Below are positions 21,476-34,017 of a stretch of DNA of 64,000 bases, piece after piece. Under the pieces are notes generated by a model. It was given only the letters and a program-made list of their open reading frames with translations. It made no database searches and was not told the DNA's origin. Both the position numbers and the translations under genes were made by a program. The stretch is taken from assembly GCF_036373705.1 (NCBI RefSeq), contig NC_089864.1, forward strand, positions 678,501 through 742,500, written 5' to 3'. Source of the stretch: Amia ocellicauda (Eukaryota; Chordata; Actinopteri; Amiiformes; Amiidae). Within the stretch, counting starts at the first letter, position 1; each line of letters begins with the position of its first letter.

Positions 21476-22614
21476 TTACAATAATATAATACATTTAAAT
21501 GTCTGCAATTTTGAATGATGTCAAGTATTAATATATAATAGATTTATTGTTTTTATTCTTATTTATTAACTTATAATGTGATGTCTATTTTTGATGCACT
21601 TGCTGCTCTGTGCAGTCTCTTTGCAATGACTGAAACTCAAATAATAATAATACAATTAATGCTTTATATACATCTACTTTAAAGAATAATAACTACAAAG
21701 GTTTATTATTTTCTCCACAAAAAATGTATCCTTTACAACACATTTTGCTGAATTACAAACACAACACAGCCATCTAAAGTGAAGATTCCAAACCAATAGG
21801 TCAATTTAGAAGAAACTATTGAGGCAACCTCACCAGCATGGAGAGGTTAAATCCATTAGTTGAATTACGGGAAACATGACTTTAAACATTTTTGGTGTCA
21901 CATTAAGGTACTCTGGAAATTAAAGTCAAATATATTCACCGCACAAATATAACAGACACACCTTTAAATTTAGAGCATGCAAACAATTAGAAAAGCACAG
22001 ATTGAAGTGACACAAAAGCAATAGCTTGTGGTCATAATGCTATTTGCAGAGCAATGTTTCAGGTATTACATACAATAATATTTAAATGTTTTGTGATACA
22101 AAATGAAATAGGTGTATATTCATCAAAGGATTTACACCAATTTGCAACTAAAAACCATTACAAATTACTCACACAGAGCTTCTTTAAATGGCTGTTGTGT
22201 GCTTATCTTCATTAGTATCTATTAAGTTCAGAAAAGTAAATTGGTGTAAAACCCTTGATGAACACAGGCCAGTGTTATAGTAGACATACTGATCATTAGG
22301 AATTCCTGGAACTCCTCTGTCTCGGGGCCGATGGGATCAGAAAATCCAGGGGATTCAGGAAAACTCCTGCAGCAGAAATCACTGCTATGGACACACTGCA
22401 GGGGTTAGATGAGGACAAACAGGTGTTTAAAACAGATGTGTGTTTAGCAGGTAAAATTGAGCCATGCATGAGAAGCAGTAGGTTTAGGTTTAGACAAGAG
22501 TTTTGTAACTTTCCACTTTGTGAATATGTCAATATAAAATGTATAAATCCAGTACCTTTTGTCTTGAACCAAACTTAGTGTTTAATACTAACACTTTATT
22601 TTTTTCTTTTGCAG

Positions 22615-23330
22615 ATAACATTTGATGAAGACATTGCAGGCATGCCAGAGATTCAATTATTTCTGAAATCTACTTTCTGTATAATTTTTTCCCTTTAATT
22701 TGCTGTAAATATTGTTTTGTAGGCCTTATTTCTAATATTTCTTATTCTACTTTAAAATCTGAATTTAAATGTAAACATTACCTATCATGTGATTTACTGA
22801 AAAGTCAAACATTGTTTTTCATTTCAATTATCAGAAAACTTACAGTAAATTAACTTTAAAGTAATTACATAAAAGTTGGCACAGAATAACAAATAAATAC
22901 ATTTAAACATTACTTTAAAGTTTATACTGTAATGTTAATGAAAAATATAAAGTTATAGTTATAGAGTTATATTTAGTTACCTTATAGGGTGAAAGGGTAA
23001 TCCTTTTTGCTGCTGTTCTGGTATTTAAAAAAACAAAAAAAAGCAATGGAAACTAAGCTGAATATAGTGAAAAGCAGCTGCAGTAAATTTCAGCATTTGT
23101 GGCACAATTATTAAAGCATGCAGGATACTATGGGTACCAAAAAGTTATAAAATGTATAAATCCCTGGGGTACATAAAATAAACCAAATTTCCAAATGTGA
23201 ATGTTGACTGACCATTCCCTGAGTGATGCATTATTAATGCTAAATCCCATCTCTGTCTCCAACATCCACACAAGGATTTGGATCAGGTGGTGCAATGAAA
23301 GATGAAATAAAATGTCAGACTCTAGTCTTT
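22615..23330 (+). other. Class II alpha 3'UTR exon and polyadenylation site
   Basis: TTTTTTTCTTTTGCAG at 22614 is a strong acceptor pairing with the GTATGA donor at 13758, as expected for the separate 3'UTR exon of class II alpha genes. AATAAA at 23306-23311 is followed by a GT-rich element (TTTGTGTGTTT), giving a plausible transcript end near 23330; another AATAAA is at 23177-23182. From 23340 to 23970 no feature is seen. Confidence 0.65.
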
Positions 23331-23971
23331 GTGTGTTTATCTATTTATTTCGTGTTTTATGTATTTTCTTAATTTAAAACTGACAATGAAACCTATTCAA
23401 CTTTGTAATGCACCATAGTTTATGGTTTGGAAAATACTTTTACTGTTACTGAAAAAGTAAAAGTAACAAAAACTCCTACAATGTAGGAAAGTCATTATAT
23501 TCAAACATCCCTCTTGAAGGTTGGGGAACTTTGTATGTTCATAAATACAACATTAATTTTGTAAAATATATATGTGAGGTTTATACTTGGTGGCAAACAA
23601 TAGGACTGATACCCTGCACCCAAAACATTTATTCCTGGGTTTCAGCATTATTATATTTGGGGAGAGGGGTCTAGCACCCATCCCTCCATTCTCCCCAAAC
23701 ACAGCCTTTTGCTGGGGGGAGGGGTCTGCCTCATCCATGCCCAGGTAATAATTCCCTCAGCCAAGCAAGTTCAACCCAAATCAAAAAATGACACTCCATC
23801 CATCAAAGTCTCATTAGGGTTCCATCAAACCTCAATGAATATTCTGGCCAGTCCTACAGTGTGCTTTATAAAACAGGTGCAGTAACCACTGTTGCTCTGA
23901 GCTTCAGGTTCTGATCAGCATCCTGCACAGGCTTGTAAGAGAATTTGGAAATGCTTGGTTTTTCAGTCAGT

Positions 23972-24739
23972 CATCCCACAGATGCTCGATTGGATTGAGA
24001 TCTGGGGAATTTGGAGGCCAAGTCAACACCTTGAACTCGTGATTCATCAGACCAGGCCACCTTCTTCCATTTGTAAGATAATTTGAATGCTTGGTTTTTC
24101 AGTCTATCTAAATAAATAGTTGAACTGAAAACTCATAGGTCAATTGGTTTCTCTTTTAAGATTCTTTTTAGAGGGAAGATGCGGTCAAGACACAGATGTG
24201 CAATAATCATTTATTTTGACAAAAATAGGAAACTAATATCATTCAATTATATTACTGAAAATAAGTAATATTAAGCTTCTGCTGGATTACAGTAAGAAAC
24301 AGATAATACCCATTTTCTTCTTTCTCCTCACAGTACAGCTTATAGGCCAGTCTGGTCAGGCAGGAAGCGGTGTGTCTCTCTCTGTCTCTCCTCTCCAGCT
24401 CTGTCTTGTCTCTCGTTGCAGGATGAAGAAGTTAAGAGAAACTCAAATTCTCTTTGTTTTCCCTTTTATAAGGTTTCCTTCCAACCAATACCATTTTGCC
24501 ACCACCATGACTTGGGTGCCTTATGCTAAAGTAATTCAGAAGTGGGGGTCATTTCGAATTTGACTAGGAGCCAATTAGAGGACAGGTCCCTGTTGGTCTT
24601 CTGGACAGATAAGGTTACCAGGGGCTACCAGAGGCTACCAGGGCTACCAGATAAAAGGGAGGAGGTCTGTTTCCTCTACCAAACCAGATGGTATAGAATT
24701 TCCCATAGACAAATATAGTCTAACAAATAATATCTTACA
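23972..24739 (-). mobile_element. Tc1 fragment joined to an LTR-like element, copy 1
   Basis: 23972-24071 is a Tc1-like fragment and 24072-24739 an LTR-like unit beginning TGTAAGATA and ending TATCTTACA. The whole stretch is a direct repeat of 34221-34950. The LTR orientation is minus, judging from a TATAAAAG-like box near the right and AATAAA near the left on that strand. The sequence to 25087 has no recognised content. Confidence 0.7.
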
Positions 24740-25087
24740 GGCTAAAGGTCACAGCATGTACTCACATTGAACACAAGACACTAGAGAACTCCTGTCTCTC
24801 TACTACGCTCACACACTTGTTTAGTAATCAATCTCACTGACTAAACACACATAGCACATAAAGGATTGGTCATTATACAATCTCCTGGCCCCTGTCCAAG
24901 CCCACTATGCAGTCTATTAGTTAGAATAGAAATACAACACGAAATAAAACAACAAAATCAATAGGTTGCGTATGCAAGCATGGTTATCTGAAAAAGAGAA
25001 TACTACCCAAAGGTAGCTTAGATCAAATCTGCAAAACGAACTTCCTCTGTGCCTGGAGTCTGAACTCCCAAGCGCAGGGACCAGGGA

Positions 25088-27411
25088 ATAAAATTAGCAC
25101 CCGCCACCCGCCAAATGCGGGTAGATGTAGTCAATCTGTCAATCTTACCAGCCACTTTGGCGGGTAGCCAACAAGTATACGGGACTCCACTTGTTTTAAT
25201 TTCTCCTAGTGTATTGATCGATATGTTTCAAAATACGAATTAATTTGTTGACATTGTAGTGTTGGTATCTTACTGACTTTTTAATCAAAGTGTTTTCGAA
25301 TTATAATAGTTGCCTCGACAAATTCCAAATCCCCAAGCACAATCGGTGGAATTCAGCAGGTCTGCGCATGTCTGCGGAAATCTGCGCTACAACGCGCCCC
25401 ATGTCTTCCTTACAGAGAAGCACATACGTGTACAATATGTGCAGTGCAATGAAACTACCACAGATCTACAGCTGCTATGTTAACCCACCTAAAAGCCAAA
25501 CACCCTTCTGTGAAACTAGCAATGACAGAAAAAGAAAGAAGAGCAACAAACACATTCATATTACATATGTCACGGGTGGGGCGTGACTGGCCATTAGCAT
25601 TAATTAATCACTTATTTATTTACTTATTATCACTCTTTTTTATTTAATTATTGTGTTGTGCACTGTTTATTATTCATGATTGTTTTAGTTATGAAGTATG
25701 TTCTTTTTTACTTCCTTATTGTTATTGATTATTGGTTTAATTAATTAATTGTTTTTGTTGCCAAGCGCAAGCTGCCAGACCACATTCTCACATGGACTAA
25801 CCTGCACGCTTCTCATTGGTCGCTTTTTCCTGTGTCCCTATGTCTCTGTTTAGTATTTATCCCAGGGAAATGGTCATTTGGAAGAGAGCAGTGGACTAAT
25901 GAGCAGGACATCTGGCGGAGAGCGGAAACAAGCAGCAGCACTGGAGTGACGGCAGAGTGAGTGAAGGCTGGGAAAGCAGTGAACGGCGAAGCACGGATTA
26001 TAAAGGAAGCTTTGGGAACAACGGACACTGGATCGCTGGGGATGACAGCGCATGATACGGAGCCTGTTGGGGTCCCAGTTGGTCGACGGGGTTCCAACCC
26101 AGCTGCAGAGAGACTCCTTTTCTCCGAGAGGAAGGGGGGTCCTTCCGTGTGGTGTCAGCTATTGTGAACAGAAGAGACTGTGAAACTTTGACGTTGCTTT
26201 CTGTGTTTTATATTAGGAAATTGGGTTTTTTAATTCTATTTAGTCTTTTCTTTTCTCATTATTCTGGGTAGGGTTTTAGTGTTTTATATGCCCATTAAAA
26301 AAAAAAGACATCTTAATAAGTTTTAGGGATGCCAACTTCCTAGGGTTCTGTGCTAGTACAGTCTTCATGCCCTGTTCTAGCTATATATAATAAATTGTTA
26401 CTTTTTTGTGACCTTGCCTTCTGTGTGGTGCGAGGTCCTCTCTCCTCAAACAAAAGAGGTGGCGTGGTCGTGAGCGTGTCACCCCTACGCCCCCCATAGG
26501 CGGTGACATACTCATCCAGCTATTGCTGCTATTTTCTTATCTGCTGTAACTCGAACGTAGAACAGCAGTCTGTGTGTTGAGTGTGGTTTGGAAAAGTCAG
26601 TCGTTCAGTCAAGTAGACTGTATAAATTAGCTAGATAGAGAGGTCTTATCCATTTTGTATTTCGCTGTTGTGACCAGAAAGCATTGCCACAAGGACGCTA
26701 ATGTTAAGGCATTTTCATTGCAGCTCACATTGCTAAACTGGCAATTGAATGAAAATGTATAACCATTGAAAAAGATACTGGTCAGTCAGTTACAGAAGTA
26801 ATTGCAAAGTATTCCTTTATAAACAAATAGTCACAACCTTTATCGTTAATTTGAAACTGTGACAAAACATTGTGATAATGTCGTGCAACAATAATAATAC
26901 AAGAGTTGACAGGCCTGCTGTTATTATGCCATTTCCATACGGCTTCTAATCATGCATTTTTACATAGATATTTAACAAAGTTGTTGTGTCAGATAAGTAT
27001 TAATCAATTATGATTTATTAATTTATGGGGAAACAATTTGTGATAGAGACGTGCATTTTTTGCTGCGTAGCTGAGATCTTGCTGAAGAGAAACTTGCAGT
27101 CTGTTTGCTGGCGTTTGTGCAGCTGCAGAAGATGGTATGGTATTGATCAATGGAATCAATCATCCCTAGACATTATATTTTTTACCCAATCCAAAGGACC
27201 TCTCTCGGCAGGTGTACGAGTATGCACTGATGAGAGAGCAGTAGTCAGAGTCCAGATGAGAGAGAGAAACAGACTTTTACATTGCAGCTTATAAACAATG
27301 ACTTTTAATGACAACAACATTCATTTTAATGACTTTTAAGGGCCTTAAGAAAATATTTTGAAATGTAATGACTTTTAATGACTTGCAGAAACCCAGAGAA
27401 GGGAGTAGCAG
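25088..27411. mobile_element. Possible hAT-like repeat interrupted by an LTR-like insertion
   Basis: The left edge has paired CACCCGCCA / TGGCGGGTAG blocks, and the right edge has repeated AATGACTTTTAATGACTT, both of which I associate with one fish hAT family. No transposase was found between them. The assignment is tentative. 27420-28040 shows nothing recognisable. Confidence 0.3.
25569..26513 (+). mobile_element. LTR-like unit with TGTCAC...GTGACA ends
   Basis: The unit starts TGTCACGGGTGGGG and ends GCGGTGACA, with further inverted similarity inside (GGGGCGT and its complement). It contains AATAAA near 26388 followed by a TGTGTGGTGCGAGGTCC tail, as in an R-U5 region. No clear target duplication is seen beyond TA on both sides, so a TA-inserting DNA transposon remains possible. 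Confidence 0.45.
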
Positions 27412-28040
27412 TGAAGAGGAAGAGGAGCATGAAGAGCGAAAGTGTGTCACTATATAACACCCCTTCTCATGTGTTAGTTTAGTGTGTTGATACAGATCCC
27501 CATTAGCTGCCATGTTATTGCATATGTGATTGATTAATTTGAAAAAGATGCTCCCGCACAGTCTCTTCTACCAAGTGTTATAATTCAATAGAATGTGATG
27601 TTTTGATCAAAGACCTTATAACACTTGCAAGTAGAAACAGTGTGTGGGAGCATGTTTTTCTGTCCAGATCCTTTTCCCTCATATGCACCTGTCTAAGAGT
27701 CTATACAGGTGTGCAATTAGCTTTTGTTATGGTGATTGATTAAATACCTGAATAAATGTCATGTTCTAACATGTTCACGACACATGTACGCACCCTCATG
27801 CATTTCTGGTGATGTTTGCCTTTGGCTGGTAAAAATACCAAGAGGCTGGTATGTTTTTTCCTTCTACCAGACACAGTGGCTAGTGGCCAAAAAAGTAAAT
27901 TTAATCCCCTGGCAGGGGCATATGTTTTGTTTCAGAATTGGAGGGCACCTTATCAATACTGGGGGGGGAATTTAACATTCTCTCAACCTGCGTCTATCCC
28001 CAATCAACCTTCTAAATCTTGGGTAGTGTTCTCTTTTTAA

Positions 28041-28922
28041 GATAACCGGGGTTGCATATGCAATCTTTAAATTGAACACTACTCAATGGGAGAGAGGATA
28101 CCTTTTAACTAAACCAGCGGACTGGTAAGGTCCCAAGGGTTCCATAGTGGTTTTGGATGGAGAATCATAGCAGGCAATGAGTGGACTCTTTTGAGGCAAA
28201 GAGATCCACCACTGCCCTACCAAAGCGGTTCCACACCTGCTGGGCTTGGAGGCACCATTCCAATACCGGGGGTCCTCCTCATGAGAGGAGATCTACCACC
28301 GTGTTGGACAGGCCGGGGAGATCGACTACTTTGATGGAGCAGAGCCGAGGCCCACCCATAATAGCAGACAGCATGCCAGTCAGTACAGCTTAGGCGACTG
28401 GAGACCCCTTTTCCTGTTGAGTTACAGTGCATTGACATGGAGGGCCCTGAAGGGCAACTGCCAGATCTGTGAATGGGAACAGACCAGAAGCAAGACAAGC
28501 AGGTAAAAGGAGAGAAAGGGAGTTATCAGGCAAACAAGTAGTGGGGGAATCCAGAAGTCATTGTCAAAGGGATGGACAGGAGGTCAATTGATGATACAAA
28601 CAGGGTAACGTAGGAGATCCAAAGACAAGATCCAAAACAAGCAGGGTCTGGTACACCTAGAGAAGAAAATACGGGGAAATGCCCAGAGTTGTCACAAAAT
28701 GCAAACAAGACTTTGCAGGGTGTGTTGGGAGAAGAGGGTATTTATACAGGTGTTGATGAGCTGCAGGTGAAGTCAATGATAGTGATGATGCAATAATGAG
28801 CTGCTGATTGACAGGGAGCCAGGGGAATAATTTAATCATGAGGTGCTTATGACCTTGAAGCCGGGAGGGGAAAACTGACTCGGGCGGCATCTAGTGGTGA
28901 GGTTCATGATGAAGACCTGACA
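28041..28922 (-). mobile_element. LTR-like sequence, left boundary uncertain
   Basis: The right end is TGTCAGGTCTTC on the minus strand, and a TATAAATA box lies about 180 bases further in (near 28740), as in an LTR U3 region. A CATCTAGTGGTGAG block near 28890 resembles the GACCTCTGGTGGCGAG block of the LTR-like insertion at 38792-39227. No polyadenylation signal or left end could be fixed. Confidence 0.4.
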
Positions 28923-29120
28923 GCAACATTACTCTCCCTCATTGATGGATGGGAAGATTATGTGAAAAAGGGTCTTATATTTTATGACAAAAATAATATT
29001 TGTATTTCAAAAACAGTGTTGAATATATTCCATTCCAAAGAATCAGATGTCAGTGAATGGTTTAGTGAAGACATTAATTCAGATTTATTTTTAGCAAGTG
29101 AAGCATGTCCTGCAATGTGA
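28923..29120 (+). pseudogene. Unrecognised open frame, truncated at its 5' end
   Basis: 66 codons without a start Met run to TGA at 29118. The translation (TLLSLIDGWEDYVKKGLIFY, then acidic VSEWFSEDINSD) has a balanced composition unlike the AT-rich flanks. It begins exactly where the LTR-like element ends, which suggests a C-terminal exon or an old element cut by that insertion. I do not recognise the family. Confidence 0.35.
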
Positions 29121-29370
29121 GGCTAAGTAAAGGGACTGAGAGTCTAAGACCCAGAAGTGGACACTTCACTCTGGAACAATATATACATAAAAAAATTAAA
29201 ACAAATGGATCTAACTGTGTGTATTATTGTGCGAATATGTCATATTGAAGTAGTCAATATTTTACATTTTATTAAATTAATATATTTTTTAATACTTTGT
29301 GGACAGTATTCAATAAAGTTCTTGTAACAGGATAATGTATACCTGTCTCATCAATACCACGTCATGATAA

Positions 29371-29547
29371 TGTTATGGCATAAGAAACCGATTAAAACGT
29401 AATTCAGGTGAACTCACTGAGTATTTATTGACCGCTGTTTAGCAAGGTCACTCTGCCGTCAACCCTGCATGCACACTCAGTTACGGCAACTAACGTTACC
29501 GATGCAGTAAAACACGCCAGTCGTAAAATGGAACAAAGTACATAACA
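29371..29547 (-). mobile_element. 3' LTR of a Ty3/gypsy element
   Basis: 177 bases with ends TGTTATG and CATAACA. On the minus strand it is preceded by a purine-rich tract (complement of TTTTCCCCCCTTCCCC at 29548-29563), the polypurine primer of an LTR retrotransposon, and it contains an AATAAATA signal. It lies directly 3' of the integrase remnant. Confidence 0.75.
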
Positions 29548-29563
29548 TTTTCCCCCCTTCCCC

Positions 29564-30898
29564 GCCCCAAGTTGAGGTGTGGAAGGAGGTCACAAAGTCC
29601 TGCAGGTGACCTGGGCTCTTTCGAACTCCTACAGGCCGGGCCGAATAGGCACAGCAGGCACTGGGCCACCAGTATCGTTGACGGCATCAGAACCAGAGGG
29701 CCAGAAAGCAGTTCCATGGTGGCCAAAAGGTACTGGCTGAGGTGCTGGAGGTGGCAGTTTATGCAGTTGGCTAGCGTGCCACTGGGACCCGTCCTGAAGC
29801 TGAAAAGTGTCTGGTCCCAGCTGGCTGCTTACATGCATTGGCAAAGACCAGAAGGTCTGGAACTTATTACTACGGTGGGGCCACTTAGCCCTGACCCAGT
29901 TCGAGACACGTATAGCTGATGGCTTAATTGTCGAACTGTTGCTTCATGCGATGCTGGCGCTGGCAAACCCTGGTGTGAGCAGCAGGCGCAGGAAGGTGCG
30001 GCTTTGGTGGAGGCAGTCTATTCAGTGGCAGTGGCAACTCTCGTCCCAACATTACAGTGCTGGTGAGACCCCTGTGGTGGAGTGCTGTGTCGCTCTGTAG
30101 TGCAGGAGGGTCTGAAGTAGAGCTGTCTGGAATGTGCAGGCTTGGGCCAGATGTGCTCGAATGCCATTCTTTAGGGTTTGATTAAACCGCTCGACCCCTC
30201 TGTTGGCCTGTGGGTGATATACGGCAGTGCGGATGTGCTTGATCCCCTTGTCGCTGAGGAAAGCATTGAACTCCGCAGAAACGAACTATGGCCCATTGTC
30301 AGTAGTAATGGCCTGGGGCAGCCCCCAGCGGGAGATGACGATGTCTAAAATGTTGATTATGGCCTGAGAGGTGACCAAGCCATTCGGAAACACCTCAGGC
30401 CATTTAGAATGGAGATCATAAATGACCACAAGGTAGCGCTGGTTATGGGGAACACCATGTATTTCCAAACAGATGTCCATCTATATGTGCTCCCAGGGTT
30501 TAGATCGAATCAGTGGGGTGCGGTGTGCAGGGTGGCGGGGCTGGCTGGCCGGTTTTCCCGCTGAGTAAGCAGGCTGTACAGTCCTTGACAAGTGCCTCAA
30601 CATTGTGGTCGATACCAGGCCACCACATGAGGTCCCGACACCGCTGCTTCAGCTTGACGATGCCCAGGTGGCCTTCGTGAACCACAGCCAGCACTCTTGC
30701 ATGTAGAGCGCTTGGCACAACTGAACAGTGACCACAGGCCACGCAGGCATCATTCCAGCATGACAGCTCCTCCTCGACCCTGGCGAATGGTGCTAGCTCA
30801 TCGGGTACCTGGGCTGGCCAGCCACCCGTGATAAAGGAGCACAGGGTGCAAAAGAGGGGATCCTCCGCTGATGCCTGCTGAAGCTCCAGTTTGGTCAA
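29564..30898 (-). pseudogene. Ty3/gypsy integrase remnant
   Basis: 30500-30898 encodes the zinc-binding region, with HEGHLGIVKLKQRCRDLMWW and a later CTAC (HHCC finger). 30286-30480 encodes the start of the catalytic core, with a YLVVIYDLHSKWPEV block and TTDNGP around the second Asp. 29629-29844 has the C-terminal LGPDTFQLQDGSQWHASQL. The parts are in different frames, and no reverse transcriptase or 5' LTR is present, so the element is 5'-truncated. Gypsy integrases normally insert the element copy into chromosomes. Confidence 0.8.
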
Positions 30899-31039
30899 GG
30901 GCTCGATAGGTTAGTATCAGTGTCTTGAACTAAATGCGAGTTGTGGAGTAGCAGGAGATACGGGTAGATAGAAAACAAGGCATGCAGCACAGTTCTGAAT
31001 AATTGACATTAATAATTATATTTTACAGAACCCCCAGCA

Positions 31040-31930
31040 TTATTCACACATTACACTGCACAATACTTGCACATGTACTATAAAAAGGAAATGGTCGTAC
31101 CTGCCTTTTCTGAATGAGGACCACCATGACTCTATTCTCTGATTGTTAATTAAACTACCGTAGATGTGGCTCGCTGACCCTGAGTGATAGTCTGTGTGAT
31201 CAGATTGAAGCGTACACTGAATTGCTGCAATTGTTCCATTCTCAGTTCCACAGTCTGTCTTCAATCTCATTGAGACCAAGCCAACAGATTGTACGTAGCA
31301 AAGAAAATTATTTGCAATTACAGCAGGGTCATTGTTTGTAGGTCCACACACAAGCTACATAATATGACTTGAGAAGCCATCAATGCATCCACTCAGTGCA
31401 AAGCCAAAAGGTTTAAGCTTGTCGTAGCCATTCACATGCCATACATAGTTTGGACCAAGTGAATGATAACTACTACGAACAAATGTACGGCGTCTTCTCA
31501 GTTGAGTTCCTACTGGATTATGTTCAGATAGCATCTCATAACCTCACTGCATTTAACATTTATCTTATATTTCTGTTTTAATACCTGCCACATTGGTTAT
31601 TGCACAAAGAGTTGTCCCGGGCCTTGCAACTCGCACACAATGGCATTTCTCACATCTTTTAAAGGTGAAGTTACTTCTTCGAGTTAACCCAAGGCTCTTT
31701 AACCTGTTCTTTAATGTACGCAAACTGCAAGTAATTCCATGGACAGTGAAAAGTAAATCCAATAAGACATCATAGGTATGGCCTTCATGGAAATACCGTT
31801 TAATTAAATCATCAGAGGTAGATGGTATTAATTGTTGAGAAGATTCAATTATCTCCGTTTGATTCCTTCCACAAGATGCACATTTGTCAGTGTTGTCAGC
31901 CACTTGTTCACCGCAAAAGACGCAATACAT
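31040..31930 (-). pseudogene. Zinc-ribbon plus integrase-core protein, broken
   Basis: On the minus strand 31565-31930 starts MYCVFCGEQVADNTDKCASC (a two-CxxC zinc ribbon), followed by an HTH-like stretch (LLFTVHGITCSLRTLKNRL). Then comes GPNYVWHVNGYDKLKPFGF around 31395-31450 and, after an in-frame TAG, TNNDPAVIANNF, RLKTDCGTENG and NNQRIESWW (31040-31351). This order of D, D and E-like positions fits an rve-type integrase core found in many copies in fish genomes. The TAG replaces a residue inside the core. Function in the host is unknown; it is probably a transposon-derived copy. Confidence 0.6.
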
Positions 31931-32499
31931 GGTATCTGCAATGAAAGTAAAGTTGTTAACATAAGTAGTGCAATCAGTTTTTTTACAGTAATAGTCATTG
32001 CAATAAAATTTCAGGTACCAACAGACTACATTATAAAGGGAAGCGGAGACAGAATAGGGTTTTTAAGTTGCCAGATTTACTAAATTGTACTTAATTATTA
32101 CAAGGCAATGTATTGAAAACATAAATCATACATTTTTATTATTATTGTTAAGCACTTATAGTAAACATTGGTAAAAAATCGATCAGAAAAAGCAGTTGAC
32201 AGTATTACTGAGCTATTTTGGGAAATGCACAATTTGAGAGAAGGCTGTGACAAATATGAATAACTCCAAACAATCTAAGAAACAATTAAAAATAACTAAT
32301 TAATATAAAATACTATTTTTATTTTAAAAAGGACTTTTGCATTGTCTAACTTATCTTAATTCTACACGTTTTATACTGAATGTACTTTTCTGCTTAACAT
32401 TAGCTTTAAAACCATGTCCTGTCTGTAGTGTTCTGTACAAAACCTGTTGGGAACCTTAAGCTTTGTTATATTGGCTTCTTCAAATAAACCGAGACCAAG

Positions 32500-33794
32500 A
32501 CCCCGTTCACACTTGAGATTTAGGCCGGTGCTGACGGGGTCATAGATTTAGGCTAGTCCTGCTTTTTGACCCGGCATAAATCTTTTGAGGCGGCCTAATG
32601 CCGACCTAAATGTGACTGTGACGCGCCGGGCCTTGGGCGTCTGCGTGTGATGCAACTCAAGCCCCGCCCCCAGAGACTGTGTGTCTGAGTCAAAGACACG
32701 CGGAATAAACACAGAGTAAACACAATAAACACAATAAACACAGAATAAACACAATAAACACAGAGTAAACACAATAAACACAATAAACACAGAATAAACA
32801 CAATAAACACAGAATAAACAGAATAAACACCAGCACCGACACAGCTACACTGCTGACAGGACACACAGTATTGTCTCTATATTGTTTGAATGTCATATTG
32901 ATCTATAACCTTACATGTACACATACATTTTGCTAGCTCACATCTTTATATATATTAAAAAAGTCTAGGCTAAGTAGTGAGTTATAATGATGTAAACAGT
33001 TCAAACTACTGGGTCGATTAAAATAAAAGTGTGTAGCTGGTAAACTTGCTATTGTTTTTTTCTTTAACAGCATGCATTTTACACGTGGAAATTGCATTGT
33101 GAATGGGACCATAACTTTATTCACTTACCCGAGGCCGGCTATTTACTATGCAGTTATATTGAGCTGAGCAGTACAATCACAAATGCCGGCGTTAGAGGAG
33201 ACAACTGGGCCGATGCAGAAATGGATGAAGATGAAGTTAAAACACAAACCGCAGGGAGTGCAGCACTGCTGTCTGAAGATAAAACTATAGACGTGTCACA
33301 GAGGCTGCTTTCAGTGCACACGATTTCTTGTGATTTAATGCTGATGTCCTAATAAAGGTGCTTTGCTTTCGGGTGGATTGTATAACAGCACTTTTAGACT
33401 TGCAGAACCGAAGATAGACATTTGAAAAGAGAAATATATGAATTAGATTCCCCATTGAACCAGCACATTTTTAATTAATTTAGAAAGCTTCGGCTGCAAA
33501 GGCTTAAGATTACTTTAAAAGAAAATATAGAACCGAACAATAGCCTATATATATCAGTATTAATAAGTAGTGATTATAAATACAGCGCATACACCTGTAA
33601 TCTGACCTAATGTCCTGCGTCACTGGTTTGTTTGAGCAGATGTTTATTCCCAGCATGCATTTCGTTTAGGCCGGCTTTTCGTCTGCATATGTGACGCACT
33701 GAGGCTCCTAAACCCCAAGTGTGAACGGGGTGTCTAAAAAAAGCCGGACAAAATTTGAGGCGCCCAGAGCCGGCCTAATATGTGTGAACAGGGT
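32500..33794. mobile_element. Non-autonomous DNA transposon with ACCC(C/T)GTTCACAC ends
   Basis: Both ends read ACCCNGTTCACAC inward, with a shared TTAGGCCGG block next to them. CCAAG occurs on both sides (32495-32499, 33795-33799) as a probable 5-bp target duplication. No transposase is visible. A short minisatellite lies inside at 32705-32830. Confidence 0.65.
32705..32830. repeat. AATAAACAC minisatellite
   Basis: About 13 tandem units of AATAAACAC and AGAATAAACAC lie within the TIR element. Overlapping minus-strand open frames here (Phe-Ile-Val-Tyr-Cys runs) are repeat artefacts. Confidence 0.85.
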
Positions 33795-33799
33795 CCAAG

Positions 33800-33925
33800 T
33801 CACGACCAAGACGAGAGTGTATCGAGACCTAGATAAGACCAAGACTTTGAGGGGTCGAGACCGAGTCAAGACCAAGACCAAGGCAGGGCGAGACCGGGTC
33901 AAGACCAGACCAGTGCCACACTACA
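33800..33925. repeat. GAGACCAAGACC-type degenerate tandem repeat
   Basis: CGAGACC and CAAGACC motifs recur irregularly. A related stretch at 35255-35345 reads GAGACCGAGACAAGACC, so the intervening Tc1 plus LTR block may have split one original array. Confidence 0.5.
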
Positions 33926-34017
33926 TGATACACTTAAGATAAAACGTGGAACATGCAGACATAGGCACCTCTCAAATCTGAAAGATCCACATTCCCTTTT
34001 ATTGCCACACATACATA

